Assembly: GCA_964544295.1 (NCBI GenBank)
Contig: CAZJBJ010000038.1
Coordinates: 1-26,355, forward strand
Length of the DNA stretch: 26,355 nucleotides
Direction of reading: 5' to 3'
Origin: JAENVU01 sp964544295
Lineage (GTDB): Bacteria > Actinomycetota > Acidimicrobiia > IMCC26256 > JAENVU01
Shown here: piece after piece, positions 7,586 through 14,694 of the stretch
How positions within the stretch are numbered: position 1 is the first letter of the stretch
Layout of the letters: every line of letters begins with the position of its first letter
Made by a program: the position numbers and the translations under genes
Notes under the pieces: generated by a model
Databases searched by the model: none
Told to the model about the DNA's origin: nothing
Seen by the model: only the letters and a program-made list of their open reading frames with translations

Positions 7586-7842
7586 AGGTGCGCATCCCGA
7601 CGCCGCTGCGGTCCTACACGGGTCAGCGTGGCCTGGTCGAGGCGACGGGCGACACCGTGGACGATGTGCTGCACGACCTCGACCGCCAGTTCCCCGGGCT
7701 GCGGTTCCGCATGGTCGACGAGCAGGATCGCCTGCGTCGACACATGAAGGTGTTCCTCAACGACGAAGCGATTCGCGATCTGACCGCGACACTTGCCCCT
7801 TCCGACGAAATCACGATCATGCAGGCCCTGTCGGGCGGCTGA
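7582..7842 (+). CDS. MoaD/ThiS family ubiquitin-fold sulfur-carrier-like protein
   Basis: An 86-residue beta-grasp protein. It opens VKVRIPTPLRSYTGQ, continues with the helix DTVDDVLHDLDRQFPGL, and ends in ITIMQALSGG with the C-terminal Gly-Gly that is adenylated and thiocarboxylated in MoaD, ThiS and SAMP proteins. The start is GTG at 7582, overlapping the propeller stop as GTGA. The upstream in-frame ATG at 7492 would add an Arg-rich segment that lies antiphase to the propeller gene, so it was rejected. No MoaE, ThiG or E1-like (MoeB/ThiF) gene is nearby, so the sulfur acceptor or target is unknown. Coupling to the propeller suggests the two act together, for example as carrier and partner. 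Confidence 0.85.
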   Translation: MKVRIPTPLRSYTGQRGLVEATGDTVDDVLHDLDRQFPGLRFRMVDEQDRLRRHMKVFLNDEAIRDLTATLAPSDEITIMQALSGG

Positions 7843-7868
7843 CCTCGCCGCCGTCTTCGGGCTTCGCG

Positions 7869-7874
7869 TATCGT
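7869..7874 (+). promoter_or_regulatory. -10 element for the crotonase gene
   Basis: TATCGT precedes the GTG at 7902 by 27 nt, with GGAG (7893-7896) as a ribosome binding site 5 nt before the start. This start therefore has a short leader, unlike its leaderless neighbours. Confidence 0.4.
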
Positions 7875-7901
7875 CCCGGTCCCGAGACGAATGGAGAACC
7901 C

Positions 7902-8612
7902 GTGAGTGCGAGTGGAAGCGACCTGGTCGGGTACGAGGTCTGTGACGGCGTGGCCTGGGCGCGGATCGCCAACGGGAAGGCGAACGCGCTGTCGTTCGAA
8001 GTGCTCGAAGCGCTCGGGACGTGCCTCACGCTCGCGGAGGACGATGCCGCGGTGGGTGCGCTCTGCATCACCGGTACTCCCGGCTTCCTGACCGGCGGGT
8101 TCGATCTCGCGGTGATGAAGTCCGGCGACGCCAAGGCGATGGTGAACCTCGTCTCCGACGGCGGTGCGCTCTTCACCCGGATCTTCGCCTCGCCGTTGCC
8201 GGTGGTCGTCGCCGCCCCCGGGCACGCGGTCGCGGCCGGCGCGCTGTTGCTCCTGGCCGCCGACGAACGCATCGGCGCGGACGGCACCTTCCAGATCGGT
8301 CTCATCGAGACGCAGATCGGCATGGTGTTGCCCCGCTGGGCGGTCGAGTTCGCCGAGGAACGGCTCAGTCGTCGCCACTTCCACGTCGCCACGGTCGGCG
8401 CCCGGATGTATCCGCCCGCGGGCGCACGTGACGCCGGGTTCCTCGACGACGTCGTCGATCCGGATGCGCTCGAGTCGGCCGCCCAGTCCGCCGCCGAGAC
8501 CTGGGCCAAGCTCCCCGCGGCCGCGTATGCAGGTCAGGTCACTCAGATCCGCGGCGCGCGGATTGCAGCCCTGGAAGCTGCGATCGCCGCCGATCGAGCG
8601 GCGATCAGCTGA
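7902..8612 (+). CDS. Crotonase/enoyl-CoA hydratase-isomerase family protein
   Basis: A 236-residue crotonase-fold protein expected to bind an acyl-CoA thioester. Oxyanion-hole segments are TGTPGFLTGGFDLAVM (58-72) and APGHAVAAGALLLLAADERI (105-124). The usual GGG-x-E is here AAGALL, so the first catalytic glutamate of canonical enoyl-CoA hydratase (rat E144) is replaced by leucine. The next segment, GLIETQIGMVLP (133-144), retains a glutamate, as in the crotonase subgroup with a GLNEV-x-IGM segment. The protein may thus act as an isomerase or on unusual acyl-CoAs rather than as a plain beta-oxidation hydratase. The start is GTG at 7902 with GGAG upstream. It ends 3 bp before the convergent DUF4153-type gene. 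Confidence 0.85.
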   Translation: MSASGSDLVGYEVCDGVAWARIANGKANALSFEVLEALGTCLTLAEDDAAVGALCITGTPGFLTGGFDLAVMKSGDAKAMVNLVSDGGALFTRIFASPLPVVVAAPGHAVAAGALLLLAADERIGADGTFQIGLIETQIGMVLPRWAVEFAEERLSRRHFHVATVGARMYPPAGARDAGFLDDVVDPDALESAAQSAAETWAKLPAAAYAGQVTQIRGARIAALEAAIAADRAAIS

Positions 8613-8615
8613 CCG

Positions 8616-10049
8616 TCATCGGGCGCGACAGGACGTCTCTCGCGCCCGCTCCGCCGCCCGGACCGCGGCGTTGAGGCGAGCGACTCCGACCCTGTCCCGA
8701 CCGCAGTTCACGAGCTCGGCGCGGACGCGACGAGGGGCGGCGCGGGTCGCAGCCGCGAGTTCCGGCACGGCGTCGTCGGACAACGTCGCGAGGTAGTGCA
8801 GGTCGATCGGCGCCCCGTTCGCACCGCGGTGGACGTTGTGACGGACCAACCATGCCTCGGGGTTTGCTCCGTTGGCGACGACGACCAGAGCAACTGCCGC
8901 CAACATCGCGGTTCCGGCGGTCCACCGGCGGGCCGAACCGATCCCGGCGGCGCGGGCAGCGAGCAGTGTGAGGACGATGCCCAGCCACACCGTGGCGCCG
9001 GTCGCCCACAGGCGCAGCATCGTCATCCCGTAGGCCTCGTCGTAACGAGCCATCCGACGGAGGCTGACGGCAACCAGGGCGAGCGCGAGTACGGGGACGA
9101 GGGTCGCGGCGAACCGGATCACCGGGGCGCGCATCGTCGGCCGGGTCGCGAGTCGTTCGACGATGGCCAGAAGCACCACGATGACCAGCGTGGCCCACGC
9201 GAGTTGGAAGAAGCCGCGACGCGCGTACGCGGCCGGAGTGATGGCGGCGGTCCGGAGTAGTCGGTCACCGGTGCCCGTGGTCGCGATCACCTGACTCACG
9301 ACAAAGGCGCTCAGGACCGCCGCGGCGAGTCCCAGCATGGTGAGGGTCTCGACGACCCCGAAGCCGCCGTGGTGATCCTGCTCGACGACGCGTGCGCCGC
9401 GTGCGGCCCACAGGCCGAGGAGCATCGACCCGCCGACGCCGACGAGGAGTGCGTGGCTCAGCGCCTGCCCAGCGTGGACGTCCGGGGTGATCAGTGCGCC
9501 GAAGATCGGATCGGCGTTGCTGAGCAGGAGCGCGACGCCGAGCACCAGGGGCCCCGCGACGAGGATCGCGGTGGCGACCCGACGCAGCCGGGTGTGGTGA
9601 CGACTCTGCAATTTCTCGACGAGTGGACCGACGACCGCCCAGCCGCCAGCGGCCGCAACGAGCGCGGCGCCCGCGCCGCGGAACCAAGCGGTCGGGTCGG
9701 TGTCGAAGAGGGATCCCGATCTTCCGAAGACGACGGCACAGGTCACGAGTGCGCCGATCGCCGCCAGATTCGAGGTGGTGAGCCATGGGCTCGCCCGCCA
9801 CGCCAACATCGCTGTCGGGAGCAGTGCCAGCAGCAGGAGGCCCCGGGCTGATCGGCCACTTCGCGGCGCGGCGGCGAACAACGTGACGATGACGGTGCCG
9901 ATCGCACCCGCCACGACTGCGTTGGCGAACCCGCCGCGGATGCCGATGTCGAACCCGATGCCGGTGATGAGCGCCGCGCTCAGGAGCATCCGGGCCCGGG
10001 GCTCGTGAGTCGTCGTGGTCGGAGGGCTGATGACGTCGCGTTGGAACAT
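8616..10049 (-). CDS. DUF4153/DUF4173-type polytopic membrane protein
   Basis: A 477-residue integral membrane protein with about ten hydrophobic segments across residues 20-400 and a cytoplasmic or outer tail after about 410. I recognise the family pattern by YARRGFFQLAWATLVIVVLL, YDEAYGMTMLRLWATGATVW, and the end segment NPEAWLVRHNVHRG followed by DLHYLATLSDDAVPEL. In DUF4153/4173 proteins these are the conserved YARxGF, EAYGxTxLRL and N-x-D/H-LxYLxxLS elements. The family has no agreed function. The start at 10049 (MFQRDVI) was chosen over the longer frame to 10139 because the extension is low-quality and TACGGT lies 6 nt upstream of this ATG. It is convergent with the crotonase gene. Confidence 0.8.
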   Translation of the reverse strand: MFQRDVISPPTTTTHEPRARMLLSAALITGIGFDIGIRGGFANAVVAGAIGTVIVTLFAAAPRSGRSARGLLLLALLPTAMLAWRASPWLTTSNLAAIGALVTCAVVFGRSGSLFDTDPTAWFRGAGAALVAAAGGWAVVGPLVEKLQSRHHTRLRRVATAILVAGPLVLGVALLLSNADPIFGALITPDVHAGQALSHALLVGVGGSMLLGLWAARGARVVEQDHHGGFGVVETLTMLGLAAAVLSAFVVSQVIATTGTGDRLLRTAAITPAAYARRGFFQLAWATLVIVVLLAIVERLATRPTMRAPVIRFAATLVPVLALALVAVSLRRMARYDEAYGMTMLRLWATGATVWLGIVLTLLAARAAGIGSARRWTAGTAMLAAVALVVVANGANPEAWLVRHNVHRGANGAPIDLHYLATLSDDAVPELAAATRAAPRRVRAELVNCGRDRVGVARLNAAVRAAERARETSCRAR

Positions 10050-10055
10050 GCGACC

Positions 10056-10061
10056 ACCGTA
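10056..10061 (-). promoter_or_regulatory. -10 element for the DUF4153-type gene (leaderless)
   Basis: TACGGT on the minus strand is 6 nt upstream of the ATG at 10049, matching the TANNNT spacing at other starts. It argues for the shorter reading frame. Confidence 0.45.
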
Positions 10062-10152
10062 GAAACCCCCGTGTTCAGAACGCGACGACGAGCGGTGAAG
10101 AAGTCGCGCAGATCCCACGGATCCCGCGCCGCTCCTCAACGGGAAGTGTGCG

Positions 10153-12138
10153 CTACGGCGTGACGATCAGTTGTGGGGGAGTCGCCGTCTCGCGACTCGC
10201 GAACTTGATGGTGTCGGTCGAGAGTGACGACGCGGCGAACGAATAGGTGCCGTCGGCGTTGATCTGGCTCGTGACGTCGATGTCGACCCATTGGCCTGTG
10301 GTCAATGCGCCGACCGACACGAACGGGGATCCGCTCAGTGTGGGTGCGTTCGACCAGGTGATGGCGCCCTCGGTCCAGGACGTCAGCGTGCTGAACCAGT
10401 CGCCCCCACTCGTGCCGCCGTCGGTGACGAAGAGCCGCAGCACCGCGGAGGTGGGCGCGCCCGAGAGTCCACTGACGGTGAACTGGAAGTACGGCCGGTA
10501 CTCGTACTGGCCGTTCGGGCCGAGGAGCTTGAGGTCGGTGTACGTGCCGTAGTTCTTCGTGGCCGACGAGACACTGATGTACGAGTCGCCGACGATGGTT
10601 GCGGTGACCGGGCCCCCTGTGGCGGCGACGTGGACCGTCTTCGTGATCGAGTTCGGGCCACCGGCGTTCGTCGCGGTCAGCGTGACCGGGTAGTCGCCCT
10701 CACCGGGGAAGGTGTGGCTCGGGTTCTGGCCGGTGCTGTCGGTCACCGCGTCGTTGTCGAAGTCCCACGCCCACGAGGTCGGCGCCCCGGACGAGGTGTC
10801 GGTGAAGTTCATGGTGAACGGTGGCGTCGCCGCCTTGGCGGACGTGAAGTTCGCCACCGGCGGCGCCGGAGGTCCGGGCGGATCCACGTGGACGGACAGG
10901 GTCACGGCGGTGCCGGTGCCCCCGGAGTTGCTCGCCGTGTGCCGCACGAGGAAGTCGCCGGCACTCGGGAACGTGTGGGTCGGGTTCTGGGCCGTGCTGT
11001 CGACGGTGCCGTTGTTGTCGAAGTCCCACGTCCACGCGTTCGGCGAGTTGGTCGACGTGTCGGTGAACTGCAGCGTGAGGTCAGGGCTGGCGACCTGCGT
11101 GCTCGAGAACGACACGACCGGCGGGTTCGACGCGCCGCAGCACACGTTGAAGACGAACACTGCGTACCGGAGCGGGTCGCTCGACGAGCGGCCGTCGTAG
11201 CCGTCGAGGACGTAGAACTGGTCGTTGATCAGTTCGATGGCGCGGGTGTCCTTCATGCCGAAGGGCGTCATGTCGAAGGTCCACCCCGACATGACGGACT
11301 TGGTGTTCCAGTTGACGCGCACGATCTTGACGGACGACCGGGCGACGAACAGGTCGTTGCCGTCGTCGGAGAAGCTCATGCCGTAGATGCCGGAGAGGCC
11401 GGAGACACTGAAGGTAGAACCGGACACGTTGGTGGCGAAGTCGTAGGTGCGGATGTTCGAACCGACGCCGACGTAGAGCTTGTGATCACCGGGGTGCCAG
11501 GCCGCGGCGGTGTAATCGGATCCGGCGGGGAGCGGCTGCCACGACTCCGGATGGAACGTTCCGTCGGGGCCGCGCTTGAGCCGGTACGCGGTCGGCAACA
11601 CCGAGGTCTTGCAGCACTTGCCGTTGAACACGTACAGCGTGTCGGTGGTCCGGTCGTAGGCCATCGACTCGAGATCGGGGTCGCGGTTCGATCCGGCGCT
11701 CGCGCCGCTGCCCGTGCCGGTACTGCTGCTGTACTGCTTGGTCGCCTGCCACGTGCTGTCCTGGATGCTGGACTTCAGCGCACCGGTGTAGGGGTTGATC
11801 TCCCACGCGGCTCGCCCGTTGTCCTCGGTCAGCCAGAGGGAGTCGGTGCCACCGATGTTGGGGTGCGCCGGATCGTTCGGCACGAACGCCGAACCCTCCC
11901 CGTCGCGCATGGAGGACGACGTCCCCGTGAACGGGGTCGTGCGAATGGTGCGGGCGAGCGACAGCGTGGGCGACGACGTGGTGGGCAGCGCTCCTGCGCC
12001 GCTCGCCGTCGCGAGTGGCAGTGTGGCCAGCGCCAACACCATGGTCACCCGACGCGCGTCGCGGTCCAGCCCTTGTGTGCGCGTGACATCGTTTCCCTCC
12101 CGTGCAGCCGCCCGACTGCTCCACGTGGAGACTGCCAC
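10153..12138 (-). CDS. Secreted beta-propeller/PKD/DNRLRE-domain protein
   Basis: Up to 661 residues. An N-terminal hydrophobic segment (VTMVLALATLPLATASGAGA, about 31-50) reads as a signal peptide. Residues 75-335 look like a YncE/NHL-type propeller with paired cysteines (GKCCK at 173-177, VCCG at 332-335). Two PKD domains follow: 338-418 (WDFDNNGTVDSTAQNPTHTF) and 427-505 (WDFDNDAVTDSTGQNPSHTF). Residues 513-661 resemble a DNRLRE domain (GDSYISVSSATKNYGTYTDL), a module of extracellular carbohydrate-active and spore-coat-like proteins. A surface binding or adhesive role is likely. The start is uncertain: GTG at 12138 lacks a ribosome site, GTG at 12048 gives a signal peptide without positive charge, and the only good Shine-Dalgarno serves an out-of-frame ATG at 12089. 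Confidence 0.82.
   Translation of the reverse strand: MAVSTWSSRAAAREGNDVTRTQGLDRDARRVTMVLALATLPLATASGAGALPTTSSPTLSLARTIRTTPFTGTSSSMRDGEGSAFVPNDPAHPNIGGTDSLWLTEDNGRAAWEINPYTGALKSSIQDSTWQATKQYSSSTGTGSGASAGSNRDPDLESMAYDRTTDTLYVFNGKCCKTSVLPTAYRLKRGPDGTFHPESWQPLPAGSDYTAAAWHPGDHKLYVGVGSNIRTYDFATNVSGSTFSVSGLSGIYGMSFSDDGNDLFVARSSVKIVRVNWNTKSVMSGWTFDMTPFGMKDTRAIELINDQFYVLDGYDGRSSSDPLRYAVFVFNVCCGASNPPVVSFSSTQVASPDLTLQFTDTSTNSPNAWTWDFDNNGTVDSTAQNPTHTFPSAGDFLVRHTASNSGGTGTAVTLSVHVDPPGPPAPPVANFTSAKAATPPFTMNFTDTSSGAPTSWAWDFDNDAVTDSTGQNPSHTFPGEGDYPVTLTATNAGGPNSITKTVHVAATGGPVTATIVGDSYISVSSATKNYGTYTDLKLLGPNGQYEYRPYFQFTVSGLSGAPTSAVLRLFVTDGGTSGGDWFSTLTSWTEGAITWSNAPTLSGSPFVSVGALTTGQWVDIDVTSQINADGTYSFAASSLSTDTIKFASRETATPPQLIVTP
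12045..12089 (-). other. SD-led 14-residue leader frame, or the displaced start of the PKD protein
   Basis: GGAGG (12096-12100 on the minus strand) stands 6 nt before an ATG at 12089. That frame reads MSRAHKGWTATRVG and stops at TGA, which overlaps the in-frame GTG at 12048 as GTGA. A -1 shift at the overlap would join this basic stretch to the hydrophobic core and make a textbook signal peptide. Either this is a coupled leader peptide or one base has been lost or misread. Confidence 0.4.
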
Positions 12139-12196
12139 GAAAACCGAATTCGGACAAGCATCACAATGACTGATTGCAGGGATGAACCGTCCGACC

Positions 12197-12202
12197 TACC
12201 CT
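12197..12202 (+). promoter_or_regulatory. -10 element for the GH5 lipoprotein gene
   Basis: TACCCT lies 9 nt upstream of the ATG at 12212. It supports the shorter start and a nearly leaderless message. Confidence 0.35.
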
Positions 12203-12211
12203 TCCCGCCTC

Positions 12212-13654
12212 ATGTCACCCCGACGCACTCGTCGTGCTTTCCCAGTCGTCCTGCTGATCGCTCTATCGCTGGCCGCGGCGGCCTGCGTGCCTCGCCCGGT
12301 CTTCGAAGCGCCGGTCGGCCCGCGGGCCGAGCTCGGCCACACCGGCCGGTGGCTCACCGACCACTACGGGCGCGTGGTCACCCTCCACGGGGTGAACTTC
12401 GTCAAGAAGTTCCCGCCGATCTCGCCGGCCGCAGCCGGGTTCGGTGAGGACGACGCCCGCTTCCTGCGGGACGAGGGCTTCAACGCGGTCCGGTTGGGGG
12501 TCGTGTTCGGGGCGGTGATGCCCGAGCCGGGCGTGATCGACCAGGCGTACGTGGACTCGATCGCCGAGACGGTCGATGTGCTCGCGCACGAGGGCATCTT
12601 CACCCTGATCGACTTCCACCAGGACGGCTTCGGCCCCGCCACGCACGGCAACGGGTTCCCCGAGTGGGCGACCCTCACGGACGGACTTCCGAATCCGTCC
12701 GACCCGTTCCCCACCTACTACATCACGAACCCGGCGTTGCAGCGCGCGTTCGACAACTTCTGGGCGAACCGACCCGGACCCGACGGCGTCCCGCTCCAGA
12801 CCCACTACGCCGAGGCGCTCCGGACCGTGGCGAGCGCGGTCGGCGGCGAGGACTACGTGCTCGGGTACGACCTGATGAACGAGCCGTGGCCGGGAACGGA
12901 GTGGACCGCGTGCCTCACCGGATGTCCGGACCTCGAAGCGTCGCTCATCGCGCCGTTCGCCGAGCGGATGAGCGCTGCGATCGCGGAGGTCGATCGTGAG
13001 CACCTCGTCTTCACCGAACCGTTCGTGCTGTTCAACTTCGGTCTGACCGACACGTCCGTCTCGGGATTCGGCGCGCCGCGCAGCGGCCTGTCGTACCACG
13101 TCTACGCCACGACGCCGGCCGACGACGAGGCGGTCATGGATCGCGCCATCGCGGCATCGGCCCGCGGCGACGCGCTCCTCAGCACGGAGTTCGGTGCGAC
13201 GAACGACACCTCCACGTGGCAACGGCTCACCGGAGCGTTCGACCGCCGGATGTTGTCGTGGATGATGTGGGCATACGACGAGAACGTCGTCCGCGATCTC
13301 AAGGCTGCACCGACGGGGGACAACCTTCGGGGGTCGACCTTGGCGGGGATCGTCCGTCCGTACGCGATGACGACCAACGGCTCCCCGACGAGTTCGGAGT
13401 TCGACCCGACCACGGGCGAGTACGACTTCACGTACGCGACGACCCGCCCGGACGGGCGTGCGGCCGACCCGAAGTACCGGACCAGTCTCGTGATGCCCCA
13501 TCGCGTGTACCCGAACGGTTACACGGTCACGGTCGAGGGTGCGACGGTGCGTACGTGCTCGACCACCCTCGTGCTCAAGAACCTCCCGGGCGCGACCACG
13601 GTGCACGTGCACGCGACTCCGGGTGGGCCGTGCGCCGAGCCCACGGCTCCCTGA
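12212..13654 (+). CDS. GH5 endoglycoceramidase-like lipoprotein
   Basis: A 480-residue exported glycoside hydrolase of family 5. From this start, MSPRRTRRAFPVVLLIALSL plus AAAAC is a lipoprotein signal with the acylated Cys at residue 25. Catalytic (beta/alpha)8 signatures are TLHGVN, DFHQDGFG, the acid/base Glu in YDLMNEPWPGTEW, SYHVYAT, the nucleophile Glu in LSTEFGAT, and MMWAYDEN. The NEPWPGT and DFHQDGFG forms are those of endoglycoceramidase and related GH5 enzymes, which release intact glycans from glycosphingolipids or act on beta-glucosides. A beta-sandwich typical of the family fills the C-terminus (about 390-480). An alternative ATG at 12182 would add ten residues. The gene is divergent from the PKD/DNRLRE gene and convergent with the LuxR-type gene. 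The true substrate is unproven. Confidence 0.88.
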   Translation: MSPRRTRRAFPVVLLIALSLAAAACVPRPVFEAPVGPRAELGHTGRWLTDHYGRVVTLHGVNFVKKFPPISPAAAGFGEDDARFLRDEGFNAVRLGVVFGAVMPEPGVIDQAYVDSIAETVDVLAHEGIFTLIDFHQDGFGPATHGNGFPEWATLTDGLPNPSDPFPTYYITNPALQRAFDNFWANRPGPDGVPLQTHYAEALRTVASAVGGEDYVLGYDLMNEPWPGTEWTACLTGCPDLEASLIAPFAERMSAAIAEVDREHLVFTEPFVLFNFGLTDTSVSGFGAPRSGLSYHVYATTPADDEAVMDRAIAASARGDALLSTEFGATNDTSTWQRLTGAFDRRMLSWMMWAYDENVVRDLKAAPTGDNLRGSTLAGIVRPYAMTTNGSPTSSEFDPTTGEYDFTYATTRPDGRAADPKYRTSLVMPHRVYPNGYTVTVEGATVRTCSTTLVLKNLPGATTVHVHATPGGPCAEPTAP

Positions 13655-13670
13655 CCGTCGGCCGACCCGT

Positions 13671-14393
13671 TCAGACGCGGGAGGTGTCGACGCTCTCGCC
13701 GGCCGCGCCGAGGTCGGCCTCGTCCGGGAACGGCACCAGATCCCGCATCAGGCCGAGGACGACGGCCTGAAGTTTGGAGTGCACGCCGAGCTTCGCCGAC
13801 AGGCTCTTGAGGTAGCCGAGCACGGTGTGTTCGGAGAGATACAGCGCGTCGGCGATCTGGCGGTTGGAGCGGCCCGTCGCGGCGAGGCGCAGCACGTCGA
13901 TCTCGCGGTTCGTCAGTTCGTTGTCCGAAGCGCGCCGGCGCGCCTTCGGCTGGGTCGGTTCTGACCGACCCACCGCGGCGCGGATCGCGCGGACGAAGTC
14001 CCGGCGAGGGCGGCAGAGGCTGACGGCGCCGTCGCCGCCGATCGCGGTGGCGGTGTGCGGGGTGAGGTCGCCGGACGTCATGGCCAGCACGGCCGTGTCG
14101 GGACAGCAGGTGCGCACGGCCTTCACGGTCTTGGATGCATCGATGAGACCGCCCCCCGAGACGTCGCCGTCGCGGTTCGTCGTCTGGACGACGGCGACGT
14201 GCGGGGTGCGAACGCCGATGATGTGGCAAGCCTCGGCGCAACTCGCTGCCGGCGCGAGTACGTCGAAGTCGGCTTCCTCCGCGAGCAGGCAGGCCAACGC
14301 CTCCAACACCAACACCTGGGGGCCGGCCAGGAGGATGACAGTCGTCGCGTCCTCGTCGACGAGCCGACGTTCTCGAAACACGGAGTCGATCAC
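13671..14393 (-). CDS. LuxR-family transcriptional regulator with degenerate receiver-like domain
   Basis: A 240-residue regulator. Residues 17-142 have the pattern of a response-regulator receiver: VILLAGPQVLVLEALACLL at the first strand and helix, HVAVVQTT where the phospho-acceptor strand should be, AVLAMTSGD at strand four, and CRPRRDFVRAIRAAV at the end. The position normally held by the phosphorylated Asp is Q70 and the first acidic pocket is AGP, so phosphorylation is unlikely. Residues 159-215 are a LuxR/NarL helix-turn-helix (LTNREIDVLRLAATGRSNRQ, then IADALYLSEHTVLGYLKSL). The start GTG at 14393 has AGGAGG five bases upstream. TATCGT at 14456-14461 may be its -10. It is divergent from the large PKD protein gene, which is a plausible target. 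Confidence 0.85.
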   Translation of the reverse strand: MIDSVFRERRLVDEDATTVILLAGPQVLVLEALACLLAEEADFDVLAPAASCAEACHIIGVRTPHVAVVQTTNRDGDVSGGGLIDASKTVKAVRTCCPDTAVLAMTSGDLTPHTATAIGGDGAVSLCRPRRDFVRAIRAAVGRSEPTQPKARRRASDNELTNREIDVLRLAATGRSNRQIADALYLSEHTVLGYLKSLSAKLGVHSKLQAVVLGLMRDLVPFPDEADLGAAGESVDTSRV

Positions 14394-14455
14394 CGGTACC
14401 TCCTGCCAAGGCAAACCCGATCGTGATCTCACGGACGAGCCGCGATGACGATGGA

Positions 14456-14461
14456 ACGATA
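14456..14461 (-). promoter_or_regulatory. Possible -10 element for the LuxR-type gene
   Basis: TATCGT on the minus strand would give a leader of about 55 nt, which includes the AGGAGG ribosome site before GTG 14393. Confidence 0.3.
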
Positions 14462-14526
14462 CCGGTCGACCGATGGTTTGTCGCTGCGATCGACCGTGTA
14501 AAAGGACACACTCGATCGAGAGCAGA

Positions 14527-14548
14527 ACCCCCTGAACGGGGGTACCCC
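14527..14548. promoter_or_regulatory. Nested inverted repeats, possible operator
   Basis: ACCCCC-TGAAC-GGGGGT (14527-14543) has perfect 6-bp arms. It overlaps GGGGTACCCC (14539-14548), a perfect 10-bp palindrome. The site lies between the regulator and its divergent neighbour, the usual place for a NarL/LuxR-type operator. Function is inferred from symmetry and position only. Confidence 0.4.
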
Positions 14549-14636
14549 GCGTCGAGTGCACCTGACATCGTGCAGGGTGTCCCGGGCTCCGCTCGGGGTG
14601 CTTGGGTAGGAATGTGACGGCAGGAGCTTCGAGTTC

Positions 14637-14656
14637 GCCGCGCGCTCGCGCGCGGC
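14637..14656 (+). other. Perfect GC hairpin in the PKD gene leader
   Basis: GCCGCGCG (14637-14644) and CGCGCGGC (14649-14656) form an 8-bp stem with loop CTCG. It ends 24 bp before the GGGAGG ribosome site. If transcribed it would form a very stable 5' leader stem that could affect RNA life or translation. Confidence 0.4.
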
Positions 14657-14694
14657 TTGCCTGCTCGGCCGTCATCGGGCGGGAGGTTGATCAC

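Larger units (their letters stand above)
14394..14694. other. 301-bp divergent regulatory region
   Basis: It separates the LuxR-type regulator from the large PKD protein gene. It contains the LuxR-gene ribosome site and -10, the inverted repeats at 14527-14548, a perfect GC hairpin at 14637-14656, and GGGAGG (14681-14686) 8 nt before the PKD start. I see no other gene; the open frames crossing it lack support. Confidence 0.55.

Noticed and set aside
10050..10139. 30-codon upstream extension of the DUF4153-type protein
   Set aside because: It is a Ser/Gly/Arg-rich stretch not expected in the family. TACGGT sits 6 nt before the ATG at 10049.
10291..12447. 718-codon plus-strand open frame
   Set aside because: It lies opposite the PKD/DNRLRE gene and out of frame with the GH5 gene, with low-complexity Arg/Gly/Val content.
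14394..14694. Cyclic-di-GMP or other known riboswitch upstream of the PKD gene
   Set aside because: The region has several inverted repeats, but I could not fit the conserved core of any riboswitch class I know.
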